In this document: positions 24,624-32,547 of the stretch, in pieces | Numbering within the stretch: the stretch's first letter is position 1 | Layout: each line of letters begins with the position of its first letter | DNA from: Lentzea pudingi | Lineage (GTDB): Bacteria > Actinomycetota > Actinomycetes > Mycobacteriales > Pseudonocardiaceae | Assembly: GCF_014646255.1 (NCBI RefSeq) | Contig: NZ_BMNC01000008.1 | Location: 186,001 to 250,000, forward strand | Reading direction: 5' to 3' | DNA length: 64,000 nt | The notes under the pieces: model-generated | Seen by the model: only the letters and a program-made list of their open reading frames with translations | What the model was told of the DNA's origin: nothing | Database searches by the model: none | Position numbers and translations under genes: made by a program

Positions 24624-26389
24624 GACGCCGCCTCCTCCGCGTAGCCGAGCCGGTACAGGGCCGATTCGATGGCGTTCCAAGCGGTCTGGCCCAGACCGCA
24701 GATGGACGAGTCCCGCATCACCTGCCCGACCTCCTTCAACAGCTGGAGGTCCTCGGCACTGGTGCTCAGCGGGCGCTTGCCCACCAAGCGGGCCATCGCC
24801 TCCTCCTGGCGCACGGTGCCGATCCGGCACGGCACGCACTGCCCGCACGACTCGTCTCGGAAGAACGCGGCGATGCGCAACAGGAAGGCGCCGAGGTCGG
24901 CCGTGTCGTCGAGCACCAGCACCACGCCGGACCCGAGCGTCGTGTTCGCGGCGCGCGCGTCCTCCATGGTGAGCGGCAGGTCGAGCTCGTCCGGGCGGAC
25001 GAACCCGCCTGCCGCCCCGCCGAGCAGTACCGCTCGCAGCTCCCGGCCTGGAGGCACGCCACCCGCCAGGTCGAGGAGCTCCCCGAGCGTGGTGCCGAAC
25101 GGCACCTCGTACACGCCCGGACGACTGACGTTGCCAGACAGGCAGAAGAGCTTCGGGCCGGTGGAACCGGAGGTGCCGATGCCGGTGTAGGCCTCGCACC
25201 CCTCCGTGAGGATGACCGGCACGTTGACCAGCGTCTCCACGTTGTTGACCACCGTCGGTTTGCCGAAGAGCCCCGACTCCACCGGGAACGGCGGCTTCGA
25301 CCGCGGCTCACCGCGGAAGCCCTCGATCGAGTTGAAGATCGCCGTTTCCTCGCCGCAGATGTAGGCACCCGCGCCGCGCCGGATCTCGATCTCGAACGAG
25401 AACCCCTCGTGGCCCATGATGTTGTCGCCCAGGAAGTTCCGTTCACGAGCGCGGGCGATGGCGTTGCGCAGCAGGTGCAGTGCCCTCGGGTACTCGCCGC
25501 GCAGGTAGAGGTAGCCGCGTGAGCAGCCGGCCGCGAACCCGGCGATCGTCATCGACTCGATCACCGCGTACGGGTCGCCCTCCATGAGCAGGCGGTCCTT
25601 GAACGTGCCGGGCTCGCTCTCGTCCGCGTTGCACACCAGGTAATGCGGTCGAACGGGCTGGCGGGCGGCCGCGTCCCACTTGCGTCCCGTCGGGAACGCC
25701 GCACCGCCGCGGCCCATCAGCTTGGCGTCGGTGACCTCGCGAATCACCCCGGAGGGCCCCAGGAGGAGAGCCGTCCGCAACGCCGCGTAGCCGCCCGTCG
25801 CCCGGTAGTCGTCGAGCGACTCCGGGTCGACGGCACCAACCCGTTTCAACAACCGCAGACCGGCCGCACCGGCCTGCGGCACCTCCGCGCGCCCACCGTC
25901 CACATGGGAGGGATCGGCGGCCGCCACCGCGATCACCTCCTCGGCGGTGGTGGGCGCCAGGAGCTGCTCCTTCGCCACCTCCCCCGCCTCGAACGCGAGC
26001 GCGACAGGAGCCTTCTCACACACCCCGAGACACGGGCTGCGCAACCACCCGCTCCTCGCGCCGGCCGGGCCGAGCTCGCTGGTCAGCCTGTCGCACAACG
26101 ACTTCGCGCCGTTGACCTGGCAGGCCAGGTCGACGCAGACGTGCACGACCTTCGCCGGTCGTTCGGACAACGAGAACAGCGAGTAGAAGCTCGCCACCCC
26201 GTACGCCTCGGCCGGAGGGATGTGCAGGACGCGGCAGATGTGGTTCAGCGCGCCCTGGCTGATCCAGCCGACCCTGTCGTTGACCGCGTGCAGGGCGGGC
26301 AGCAGCTGGTCCCGCCCCAGCCCCGTGAACAGGTCGACGACGACGCGTTCGGCCTCGGACGGCTCGACGTCGAGCAGTTTGAGATCCAC
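24620..26389 (-). CDS. fdhB-like: NAD-dependent formate dehydrogenase diaphorase subunit (NuoE-NuoF fusion)
   Basis: 589 residues from GTG directly after the catalytic subunit stop (TGAGTG). Residues 1-165 are a NuoE-type thioredoxin-fold 2Fe-2S domain (Cys 85, 90, 120, 124); the remainder is NuoF, with NAD- and FMN-binding stretches (LMGRGGAAFPTGRKWDAA; CNADESEPGTFKDR; RRGAGAYICGEETA) and a C-terminal 4Fe-4S site (ESCGQCVPCRIGT). It passes electrons from the iron-sulfur chain to NAD+, as in soluble bacterial formate dehydrogenases (FdsB-like). Cytoplasmic. Confidence 0.92.
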   Translation of the reverse strand: MDLKLLDVEPSEAERVVVDLFTGLGRDQLLPALHAVNDRVGWISQGALNHICRVLHIPPAEAYGVASFYSLFSLSERPAKVVHVCVDLACQVNGAKSLCDRLTSELGPAGARSGWLRSPCLGVCEKAPVALAFEAGEVAKEQLLAPTTAEEVIAVAAADPSHVDGGRAEVPQAGAAGLRLLKRVGAVDPESLDDYRATGGYAALRTALLLGPSGVIREVTDAKLMGRGGAAFPTGRKWDAAARQPVRPHYLVCNADESEPGTFKDRLLMEGDPYAVIESMTIAGFAAGCSRGYLYLRGEYPRALHLLRNAIARARERNFLGDNIMGHEGFSFEIEIRRGAGAYICGEETAIFNSIEGFRGEPRSKPPFPVESGLFGKPTVVNNVETLVNVPVILTEGCEAYTGIGTSGSTGPKLFCLSGNVSRPGVYEVPFGTTLGELLDLAGGVPPGRELRAVLLGGAAGGFVRPDELDLPLTMEDARAANTTLGSGVVLVLDDTADLGAFLLRIAAFFRDESCGQCVPCRIGTVRQEEAMARLVGKRPLSTSAEDLQLLKEVGQVMRDSSICGLGQTAWNAIESALYRLGYAEEAAS

Positions 26390-28315
26390 TCAGCCCACCT
26401 TCACCGGAAGCTTCTCGATGCGGATTGCCGCGGCCTTGTACTCCGCCGTTCCCGCGATCGGGCAGGTCGCCTCGATCGTGAGCACGTTGACGTCGATCTC
26501 GTCCGGGAAGTGGAACGTCATGAACACCAGGCCCGGCGTCAGTCCGTCGTCGATCCGCACCGGCGCCTGGATCTGCCCGCGCCTGCTCGTGATCCGCACT
26601 TCCTCACCCGCGGCGACCCCGAGCGCCTCGGCGTCCTGCGGGCACAGGTCGAGCGTCTCGCCGATGCGCAACGGCGACTCGAACCCGGCCGACTGCACGC
26701 CGGTGTTGTAGGAGTCGAGCCGCCGCCCGGTCGTGAGGCGGAACGGGAACTCCTCGGTCAGCTCGTCGACGGGCGGGCTGTGCGGCACCGGCGAGAACGT
26801 GGCGGGCATGCCGCGCTTGACCGGGTCCTCCTCCCACAGCCTGCCGTGCAGGAAGCTGGGTTCGAGGGAGTCCTCGTCCGGGCACGGCCACTGGATGCCG
26901 CCGAGCTTCTCGAGCCGGTCGTAGGTCATGCCGGTGTGGATCGGCGACAGGCTGCGCAGCTCGTCCCACACGTCCTGGCCGGTCTTGTGCTGCCAGTCCG
27001 CGCCGAGCCTGGTCGCGATCTCTCCCATGATCTCGATGTCGTCGCGTGCGCCCTCCGGTGGGGTGAGAGCTTTTCTGACGCGCTGGACCCGGCGCTCGCT
27101 GTTCGTGAACGTGCCGTCGGTCTCGCACCAGGCCGCGGCCGCGGGCAGCACGACGTGCGCGAGCTGCGCGGTCTTGGTGAGGAAGATGTCCTGCACCACG
27201 ACGTGGTCCAAGTTGGACAGTCGTTTGATCGTGTGCTCGCAGTCGGCCTCGGACTGCACCGGGTTCTCGCCGATGATGTACACGGTGGTCATGTCACCGC
27301 GTTCCATCGCCTCGAGCATCTGGGTGAGGTTCCAGCCCTTGGTGGCCTTGAAGTTCGAGCCCCACGCGTCGTTGAACTTCTTGGCGACGCCGGGATCGGT
27401 GATGTCCTGGAAACCGGGCAACCGGTCGGGGATGGCGCCCATGTCGCCGCCGCCCTGCACGTTGTTCTGCCCGCGCAACGGGTTCAGCCCCGCGCCGTAC
27501 CGCCCGACCTGACCGGTCAGCAGCGACAGGTTGATGAGGCTCAGCACGTTGTTCGTGCCGTTGTGGTGCTCGGTGATGCCGAGCGTCCAGCTGAGCTGAC
27601 CGCGGTCCGCCTTGGCGTAGGCGTGCGCGAGCTCGCGGATCAGCTCGGCCGGCACACCGGTCTCCAGCTCGGCGACCGGCAGCGTCCACGGCTCGACGGC
27701 CTTCACGAACTCCTGGAAGCCCTCGGTCGCCCGCTCGACGAACGACATGTTCGTGAGGTTCGAGGCGATGATCTCCCGCGCGATGGCGTGCGCCAGCGGG
27801 ATGTCCGTGCCGACCTTGAGCCGCAACCACCCGTGCGCCCACTTGCCCGTGCTGGTCAGCCGCGGGTCGACCACGTACAGCTTCGCGCCCTTGTTGACCG
27901 CCTTCAGCACGTGCTGGAAGAAGATCGGGTGCGCCTCCCGCGCGTTCGAGCCCCACAGGACGATCAGGTCGGCGTCCTCGATCTCCTGATAGGAGGAGGT
28001 TCCGCCACCACTGCCGAACACCTTGGCCAGCCCGGCCACGCTCGGCGCGTGACAGGTGCGGTTGCAGCTGTCGACGTTGTTCGTCCCGATCACGGCCCTG
28101 GTGAACTTCTGGGCCATGTAGTTCATCTCGTTGGTGGCCCGCGCACAGGAGAACATGCCGAACGCGTCCGGGCCCCCGCTGGCCACGTTCCTGCGGAAGC
28201 CCTCTGCTGCCTTGTCCAGCGCCTCGTCCCAGGTGGCCGGCCGCAGGACTCCCGCGTCACGCACCAGTGGCTGGGTCAGCCGCACGTAGGGCTCGGTCTT
28301 CTTCCGCCTGCTCAT
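26390..28315 (-). CDS. fdhA-like: Formate dehydrogenase molybdopterin catalytic subunit, lacking its own Fe4S4 domain
   Basis: 641 residues from ATG at 28315, which has AGGAGG eight bases upstream (GTG at 28324 lies too close to it). Molybdopterin oxidoreductase domain with CNRTCHAPS (Cys 88 as Mo ligand, replacing selenocysteine), LIVLWGSNAREAHP, QNNVQGGGDMG and a C-terminal dinucleotide-binding domain (FPFRLTTGRRLDSYNTG). Expected reaction: formate to CO2. The N-terminal CxxCxxxC Fe4S4 domain is missing here and is found on the 23700-24623 gene. First gene of the fdh operon, preceded by a CATAC-T-GTATG operator. Confidence 0.92.
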   Translation of the reverse strand: MSRRKKTEPYVRLTQPLVRDAGVLRPATWDEALDKAAEGFRRNVASGGPDAFGMFSCARATNEMNYMAQKFTRAVIGTNNVDSCNRTCHAPSVAGLAKVFGSGGGTSSYQEIEDADLIVLWGSNAREAHPIFFQHVLKAVNKGAKLYVVDPRLTSTGKWAHGWLRLKVGTDIPLAHAIAREIIASNLTNMSFVERATEGFQEFVKAVEPWTLPVAELETGVPAELIRELAHAYAKADRGQLSWTLGITEHHNGTNNVLSLINLSLLTGQVGRYGAGLNPLRGQNNVQGGGDMGAIPDRLPGFQDITDPGVAKKFNDAWGSNFKATKGWNLTQMLEAMERGDMTTVYIIGENPVQSEADCEHTIKRLSNLDHVVVQDIFLTKTAQLAHVVLPAAAAWCETDGTFTNSERRVQRVRKALTPPEGARDDIEIMGEIATRLGADWQHKTGQDVWDELRSLSPIHTGMTYDRLEKLGGIQWPCPDEDSLEPSFLHGRLWEEDPVKRGMPATFSPVPHSPPVDELTEEFPFRLTTGRRLDSYNTGVQSAGFESPLRIGETLDLCPQDAEALGVAAGEEVRITSRRGQIQAPVRIDDGLTPGLVFMTFHFPDEIDVNVLTIEATCPIAGTAEYKAAAIRIEKLPVKVG

Positions 28316-28334
28316 CGTCTGCACCTCCTAGCTA

Positions 28335-28345
28335 CATACTGTATG
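28335..28345. promoter_or_regulatory. CATAC-N-GTATG operator, fdh operon
   Basis: CATACTGTATG, a palindrome around one central base, extended on the minus strand to ATTGCATACAGTATG. It lies 20 bases before the fdh catalytic subunit start. A further CATAC half-site (minus strand) lies at about 28356. Same motif as at 30272, 39790 and 55853; presumed binding site of the GntR/FCD protein. Confidence 0.75.
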
Positions 28346-28460
28346 CAATCTGCGGTATGCGCTAGTCCCTGACGCGGGTTCTTTCGAAGGCGGTGAAACG
28401 CTTCGGGCCCGAACCGCGATCGCAACTCTGATCAGGCAGAGGCGATGACAAGGGCGGGAC

Positions 28461-29105
28461 ATGACCGGACCAGACGGCTCGCAGTCCACCAACGAGGCAC
28501 GCGCGCAGGGCTCCGGAACCGTCTACCAGGCCGGTCAGATCCACGGCGGCGCGAACATGGGCAACACCCGCACCACCACGATCAGCCTGCCCGCGTTCGG
28601 CGTCGTCCTCGGCGTGGTGATGACCCTGGTCGTCGGGTTCGCGGTGTGGAAGCTCGTCGCGACGGACGGGCAGCCGACCGGAACAGCGGCGCCCACGTCG
28701 AGCGGGACCAGGACTCCCCCGGACGGCGTGCGGACCAAGGAGGTCACGCTGACCCGCGAGACCGGCGTGGACGTCGACGGGAACGACACCTCGGCCAAGG
28801 ACGCCGAGGGCCCCACCGGCGAGATCGACCTCCACCTGACCCGGTTCAACCTGCTGTACCCGAGCGGAAGCGGGTTCGCCGCGGACAGCGGCCACGAGGA
28901 CAAGGCCCAGGAGCGGTGCACCAAAGCCGTCGTCGGCGGGAAGAACACCGGCGGCCCGACCATCCCGTCGACCATCGGGCAGCAGCTCTGCTTCGCCACG
29001 TCCAGCGGTCAGATCGGCTGGCTGCGCGTGAAGAGCTCATCCTTGGCCTCGTACGACGCGAGCAGTTCAGTGGTCTTGGCCGTGCGGGTGTGGCCGCGCC
29101 CCTGA
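28461..29105 (+). CDS. Single-pass membrane protein with N-terminal YQAG motif, unknown function
   Basis: 214 residues. A hydrophilic N-terminus with GTVYQAGQIHGGANMG (about 19-34), one membrane helix at about 47-68, and a Ser/Thr/Pro linker leading to an external domain with two Cys (RCTKAV, QLCFATSSG) that could form a disulfide. The Gln-Ala-Gly-rich motif resembles short amyloid-like motifs seen at the N-termini of many actinobacterial signalling proteins. Divergent from the fdh operon with a 145-base intergenic region; no functional link is evident. Confidence 0.65.
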   Translation: MTGPDGSQSTNEARAQGSGTVYQAGQIHGGANMGNTRTTTISLPAFGVVLGVVMTLVVGFAVWKLVATDGQPTGTAAPTSSGTRTPPDGVRTKEVTLTRETGVDVDGNDTSAKDAEGPTGEIDLHLTRFNLLYPSGSGFAADSGHEDKAQERCTKAVVGGKNTGGPTIPSTIGQQLCFATSSGQIGWLRVKSSSLASYDASSSVVLAVRVWPRP

Positions 29106-29146
29106 TCGAACCTGCTCTTCGACCGACCGCGGCGTCGCCTGCAGGA

Positions 29147-29232
29147 CGGCATCCCGGTGTGCTCCCACCGGAAGCGCCCAGGCTCGCGTACGAGCTTGCT
29201 GATCGCCGCCGACAGCGACGGCTGGGACACGG
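29147..29232 (-). pseudogene. Remnant of a LysR-type helix-turn-helix
   Basis: Reading the minus strand, VSQPSLSAAISKLVREPG (29230 downward) followed by RFRWEHTG corresponds to the recognition helix and following residues of LysR regulators (usual form VSQPALSxxIxxLExELG...LFxRTG). Nothing before or after continues the family in any frame, so this is a decayed fragment between the YQAG membrane protein and the reductase gene. Confidence 0.5.
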
Positions 29233-29256
29233 GCCTCCAGCCGTCGCCGCAACGGC

Positions 29257-30234
29257 TCAGGACACCAGCGACGTGCGCGACAGCAGGTCGATCGCCGCGT
29301 AGACGTGCCGCAACGTCGGTGCCGGCACTCGGGTCAGCGACGCGATCTCCACCACCGCGGCGATGATCGCGTCGATCTCCAGCCTCTTGCCGGCCTCGAG
29401 GTCCTGCAGCATCGACGTCTTGTGGTGCCCGACGCGGCGGGCGCCGTCGATGCGCTTGTCGATGGAGATCTTCGGGTCGCAGCCCGCGGCCCGTGCGATG
29501 GTCAGGGTCTCCGCCATCATCTGGGCCACCAGGTCGCGGCTGTCGTCGTGGTCGCAGATCTCGGCCATGGTCGCGCGGGTCAGCGCGCTCAGCGGGTTGA
29601 ACGCGACGTTGCCCATGAGCTTGATCCAGATGTCCTCGCGGACGTCCTTCTCCACCGGGCACTTCAGGCCGCCCGCGATCATCGCCTCGCTCAGCGCGAC
29701 GCAGCGCGGGGAGATCGACCGGTCGGGCTCGCCGATCGAGAAGCGCGTGCCCTCCAGGTGCCGGATCACGCCCGGTGACTCGATCTCGGTCGAGCAGTAG
29801 ACGACGCAGCCGATCGCCCGTTCCATGGGCAGCACGGCGGTGACGGACCCGCCGGGGTCCACGGCCTCGATCCGTTGTCCTTCAAGGGGATGCCCGGTCA
29901 TGCCGTGGAAGTACCACCACGGGATCCCGTTCTGCGCCGCGATCACCGCGGTGTCCGGGCCCGTCAGCGGTGCCAGCAGATCGCCTGCCGACGCGTACGA
30001 GTACGCCTTCAGACCGAGGAAAACGTAGTCGACCTCGCCCACCTCGGCGGGATCGGAGGTCGCATGTGGACGGGCGGTGAAATCACCGCGGGGGCTCAGC
30101 ACCCGCACGCCGTGCTCGCGCAGTGCGGCGAGATGGGCTCCACGCGCGATCAGGTGGACTTCCACGCCCGCACGGTGCAAAGCCGCACCGACGTAGGCAC
30201 CGATCGCCCCGGCTCCGAGAACAGCGATCTTCAT
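29257..30234 (-). CDS. Ketopantoate-reductase family protein, possible oxalyl-CoA reductase
   Basis: 325 residues. N-terminal Rossmann motif GAGAIGAYVG (residues 7-16) and ApbA/PanE family features (LKAYSYASAGDLLAPLTGPDTAVIAAQNGIP in parts; KLMGNVAFNPLSALTRATM with the family's Lys/Asn pair). ATG at 30234 is the only start giving the MKIAVLGAGAIG opening. By sequence it would be 2-dehydropantoate 2-reductase, but it stands among oxalate genes with an operator in front. In Methylobacterium the ketopantoate-reductase homologue PanE2 reduces oxalyl-CoA to glyoxylate, and that role fits here. Divergent from the GntR gene. Confidence 0.8.
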   Translation of the reverse strand: MKIAVLGAGAIGAYVGAALHRAGVEVHLIARGAHLAALREHGVRVLSPRGDFTARPHATSDPAEVGEVDYVFLGLKAYSYASAGDLLAPLTGPDTAVIAAQNGIPWWYFHGMTGHPLEGQRIEAVDPGGSVTAVLPMERAIGCVVYCSTEIESPGVIRHLEGTRFSIGEPDRSISPRCVALSEAMIAGGLKCPVEKDVREDIWIKLMGNVAFNPLSALTRATMAEICDHDDSRDLVAQMMAETLTIARAAGCDPKISIDKRIDGARRVGHHKTSMLQDLEAGKRLEIDAIIAAVVEIASLTRVPAPTLRHVYAAIDLLSRTSLVS

Positions 30235-30271
30235 AGCACGCCCCGCTCTGCCGCTCTCCGAGGAGAGATTG

Positions 30272-30282
30272 CATACAGTATA
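30272..30282. promoter_or_regulatory. CATAC-N-GTATA operator, reductase gene
   Basis: CATACAGTATA within GATTGCATACAGTATACG, 38 bases upstream of the reductase start. On the minus strand it contains TATACT, a good -10 box, so a bound regulator would block the reductase promoter. Confidence 0.75.
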
Positions 30283-30318
30283 CGTACGACACGGATAATT
30301 CTCTAGAAGTGCTTTTTG

Positions 30319-30336
30319 CATACGAAAAGCTGTATT
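30319..30336. promoter_or_regulatory. Half-site pair (CATAC-N8-GTATT) at the gntR promoter
   Basis: TTTTGCATAC followed after eight bases by GTATTCT, ten bases before the GntR start codon. The TATTCT may be the -10 box. Suggests autoregulation; spacing differs from the one-base class. Confidence 0.55.
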
Positions 30337-30345
30337 CTGTCCGGC

Positions 30346-31071
30346 ATGACCTCTTTGCCCAGTGGCCGCCGGGCGCCCCGCGGCTCTCTCAGCGCCGCGG
30401 CGACCCGCCGGGTCGAACGCCCCGCACCGCTGCGACAGGCCGTCTACGACGCCTTGCTCGAGCTGATCGTCAACCGCACCCTCGCCCCCGGCCAGCACCT
30501 GGTCGAGGCCGAGCTGGCCGAGTACCTGGGCGTGAGCAGGCAACCGGTGCGCGAGGCACTGCAGCGGCTGCAGACCGACGGCTGGGTCGACCTGCGTCCC
30601 GCCCAGGGCGCCTTCGTGCACACCCCGACCGAGGAGGAGGCCGACCAGTTGCTCGCGGTGCGCAGCGTGCTGGAGACCTACTCGGCCAAGCTCGCCGCCG
30701 AACACGCCACCGCGGCCGACGTGAAGCTTCTCAGGAAGCTGCAGAAGGCCGGCGAGGAGGCCCTGGTCACCGCGAACGTCGAGCGCCTGGTCAAGGCGAA
30801 CGCCGACCTGCACGCGGCCGTCGCGACGATCGGCCGCAACAAGGTCCTGTCCGAGATGATCGGCCTGGTCGACCGCCGAGTGCGCTGGTACTACACGCCG
30901 ATCGCCCGCCCGCGCAGCCGCGACTCGTGGAACGAGCACGCCGAGCTGGTCACGGCCATCGCCGAGGGCGACGTGGAGCGGGCCGGCGAGGTCATGCACA
31001 ACCACGCGGAGCAGACCCGCCAGACCTACCACGACCGCAAGACGCCCGAAAGCACCACGGAGAGCGACTGA
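30346..31071 (+). CDS. GntR/FCD-family regulator, presumed controller of the oxalate-formate genes
   Basis: 241 residues. ATG at 30346 is used; an ATG at 30316 lies inside the operator and adds an unlikely N-terminus. N-terminal GntR winged helix (residues 28-95: LRQAVYDALLELIVNRTLAPGQ, then VSRQPVREALQRLQTDGWV), then an all-helical FCD ligand-binding domain (from about 105, SVLETYSAKLAAEHA). FCD regulators bind short palindromes of the TTGTATACAA type, agreeing with the ATTGCATACNGTATG motif found before it and five other units. Ligand probably oxalate, formate or a CoA ester; inference. Confidence 0.88.
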   Translation: MTSLPSGRRAPRGSLSAAATRRVERPAPLRQAVYDALLELIVNRTLAPGQHLVEAELAEYLGVSRQPVREALQRLQTDGWVDLRPAQGAFVHTPTEEEADQLLAVRSVLETYSAKLAAEHATAADVKLLRKLQKAGEEALVTANVERLVKANADLHAAVATIGRNKVLSEMIGLVDRRVRWYYTPIARPRSRDSWNEHAELVTAIAEGDVERAGEVMHNHAEQTRQTYHDRKTPESTTESD

Positions 31072-31084
31072 CCCCTTACCTTCA

Positions 31085-31123
31085 GATCACCCAAATCGGT
31101 CATTTGGTACCATACGGGTGATC
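31085..31123 (+). terminator. Hairpin after the gntR gene
   Basis: GATCACCC at 31085-31092 pairs with GGGTGATC at 31116-31123; the loop contains AAAT/ATTT that can extend pairing. Located 13 bases after the GntR stop codon, before the next operator. Confidence 0.5.
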
Positions 31124-31146
31124 CGCGACACGATGACGGCTGATTG

Positions 31147-31164
31147 CATACAAAACGCAGTATG
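31147..31164. promoter_or_regulatory. Half-site pair (CATAC-N8-GTATG) before the 61-residue protein
   Basis: GATTGCATAC then eight bases then GTATGCTG. Same spacing class as the site at the gntR promoter. TATGCT may be a -10 box, placing the transcript start near 31172 and giving a leader of about 155 bases. Confidence 0.55.
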
Positions 31165-31210
31165 CTGAATGGAGACAGGGCGGGGTCAACGGAGACCCGC
31201 GAGAGGTTTC

Positions 31211-31240
31211 CCGGTGGGTGCCCTGATGGGTATCCGCCGG
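31211..31240 (+). ncRNA. Structured element in the leader of the 61-residue protein gene
   Basis: CCGGTGG pairs with CCGCCGG (one G-U), enclosing GCCC-TGAT-GGGT, a second stem, giving a 30-base two-part hairpin. A smaller hairpin (GGGTC...GACCC) precedes it at about 31182-31198. No known riboswitch class recognised; may be only a leader structure. Confidence 0.35.
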
Positions 31241-31329
31241 ACACGACCCCGGCCGCACCCTGTTCCTCCCGCGCGGCAGAGCCTTCCGGGCAGCCGCGCG
31301 CCACCATCGATCGCGAAAGAAGGAAAGCC

Positions 31330-31515
31330 ATGTCCCGCTTCAAGGACTTCGCACGCTCGCTCACCCAGCCGCGCGAGGGTTTCTCCGCGGACGGCCGCGC
31401 GCTGGGCCTCGGGCTGTCCACCGCGCTGACGGAACAGCGCAAGGACGCCGAGGCCCAGGCGGCCGTGGCCAAGACGCTCCGCAAGGACGCCGAAGGCCAC
31501 ACGATTCACGGCTGA
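31330..31515 (+). CDS. 61-residue protein of unknown function under a regulon operator
   Basis: ATG at 31330 with GAAGGAAAG as ribosome binding site. Sequence starts MSRFKDFARSLTQPREGFS and continues as a basic, probably helical peptide (TALTEQRKDAEAQAAVAKTLRKDAEGHTIHG in parts). No membrane segment, Cys or known domain. The codon and third-position GC use looks coding. A CATAC-type site lies 165 bases upstream, and its 3' end overlaps the convergent terC by ten bases. It may act as a small partner of a regulon enzyme; unknown. Confidence 0.65.
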   Translation: MSRFKDFARSLTQPREGFSADGRALGLGLSTALTEQRKDAEAQAAVAKTLRKDAEGHTIHG

Positions 31516-32525
31516 GAGTCCTTCACCGGAGCGTCTTCCTCGCTCCTGCGCGCACTCTCGGCATCCTCCACGGCGGACAGGGCAGCCCGGCGTGAGGTGT
31601 GCAGGCTCCAGACCGTCGTGACGGCGAGCGTCACGACGATGACCCCGAGGGACACCACGATCGGGATCTCCGGGGCCCACGAGACACCGTGGTGGTGCAT
31701 CGCCTCGAAGATGAGCTTGAACCCGATGAACGCGAGCACCACCGCGAGGCCCTTGCTCAGGTGCACCAGGCGGTCCAGGAGACCACCCACCAGGAAGAAG
31801 AGCTGGCGCAGGCCCATCAGCGCGAACGCGTTGGCGGTCAGCACCAGGTACGGCTCCTTGGTGAGCCCGAAGATCGCCGGGATCGAGTCGACCGCGAACA
31901 GCAGGTCCGTGGTGCCCACCGCGACCATCACGATGAGCATCGGCGTGACCACCCGCTTGCCGTCGACGCGCGTCGTCAGCGAAGCACCGTGGTAGACCGT
32001 CGTCGCCGGCAGGAACCTCTTCACCGCGCGCAACGCGGCGTTCTCCGGGACGTCGGCCTCCTCGGTCTCGTCCTGCTTCAGCAGCTTCCACGCGGTGAAG
32101 ATCAGGAAAGCGCCGAAGAAGTAGAACAGCCAGTCGAACCGCGCGATCGCCTGTGCTCCGGCGGCGATGAAGATGGCCCGCAGGAACAGCGCCAGGACGA
32201 TGCCGACGATGAGCACCTTCTGCCGGTACTCCCTCGGCACCGCGAACCGGGCCATGATGATCACGAACACGAACAGGTTGTCGACGCTCAGCGAGTACTC
32301 GGTGATCCAGCCGGCGAAGAACTCACCGCCGTGGCCGGGCCCGGCGAACACCGTGACGCCGAGTCCGAACAGGACGGCCAGGCCGACGTAGAAGAGCACC
32401 CAGTACAACGACTCGCGGAACGACGGTTCGTGCGGCTTGCGCACCACCAGGTAGAAGTCGAACGCGATGATGGCGGCGATACCGCCCATCGTCGCGATCC
32501 ACACCCAGACGGGAAGATCCAACAT
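31506..32525 (-). CDS. TerC-family integral membrane protein
   Basis: 339 residues with about seven to nine membrane helices. Carries the family's acidic membrane motifs: EYSLSVDNLFVFVIIM (about 80-95) and TTDLLFAVDSIPAIFG (about 210-225). TerC/Alx proteins were named from tellurite resistance; characterised members export manganese. Last gene of a three-gene operon (Nramp-like permease, 4-TM protein, terC) with gaps of one and 22 bases. C-terminal tail is acidic and cytoplasmic. Confidence 0.9.
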   Translation of the reverse strand: MLDLPVWVWIATMGGIAAIIAFDFYLVVRKPHEPSFRESLYWVLFYVGLAVLFGLGVTVFAGPGHGGEFFAGWITEYSLSVDNLFVFVIIMARFAVPREYRQKVLIVGIVLALFLRAIFIAAGAQAIARFDWLFYFFGAFLIFTAWKLLKQDETEEADVPENAALRAVKRFLPATTVYHGASLTTRVDGKRVVTPMLIVMVAVGTTDLLFAVDSIPAIFGLTKEPYLVLTANAFALMGLRQLFFLVGGLLDRLVHLSKGLAVVLAFIGFKLIFEAMHHHGVSWAPEIPIVVSLGVIVVTLAVTTVWSLHTSRRAALSAVEDAESARRSEEDAPVKDSQP

Positions 32526-32547
32526 CCTTGGCTCCTTCGGCGGAAGG

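Noticed and set aside
30316..30345. Upstream ATG for the GntR gene
   Set aside because: It lies inside the operator and adds ten residues (MHTKSCILSG) absent from relatives.
31144..31329. Longer form of the 61-residue protein starting at 31144
   Set aside because: Its first codons are the operator and it would need an ATT start; ATG 31330 has a good ribosome binding site.
31165..31329. yybP-ykoY manganese riboswitch, because terC is near
   Set aside because: The structured leader is on the plus strand for the small protein, not for terC, and lacks the conserved loops of that class.
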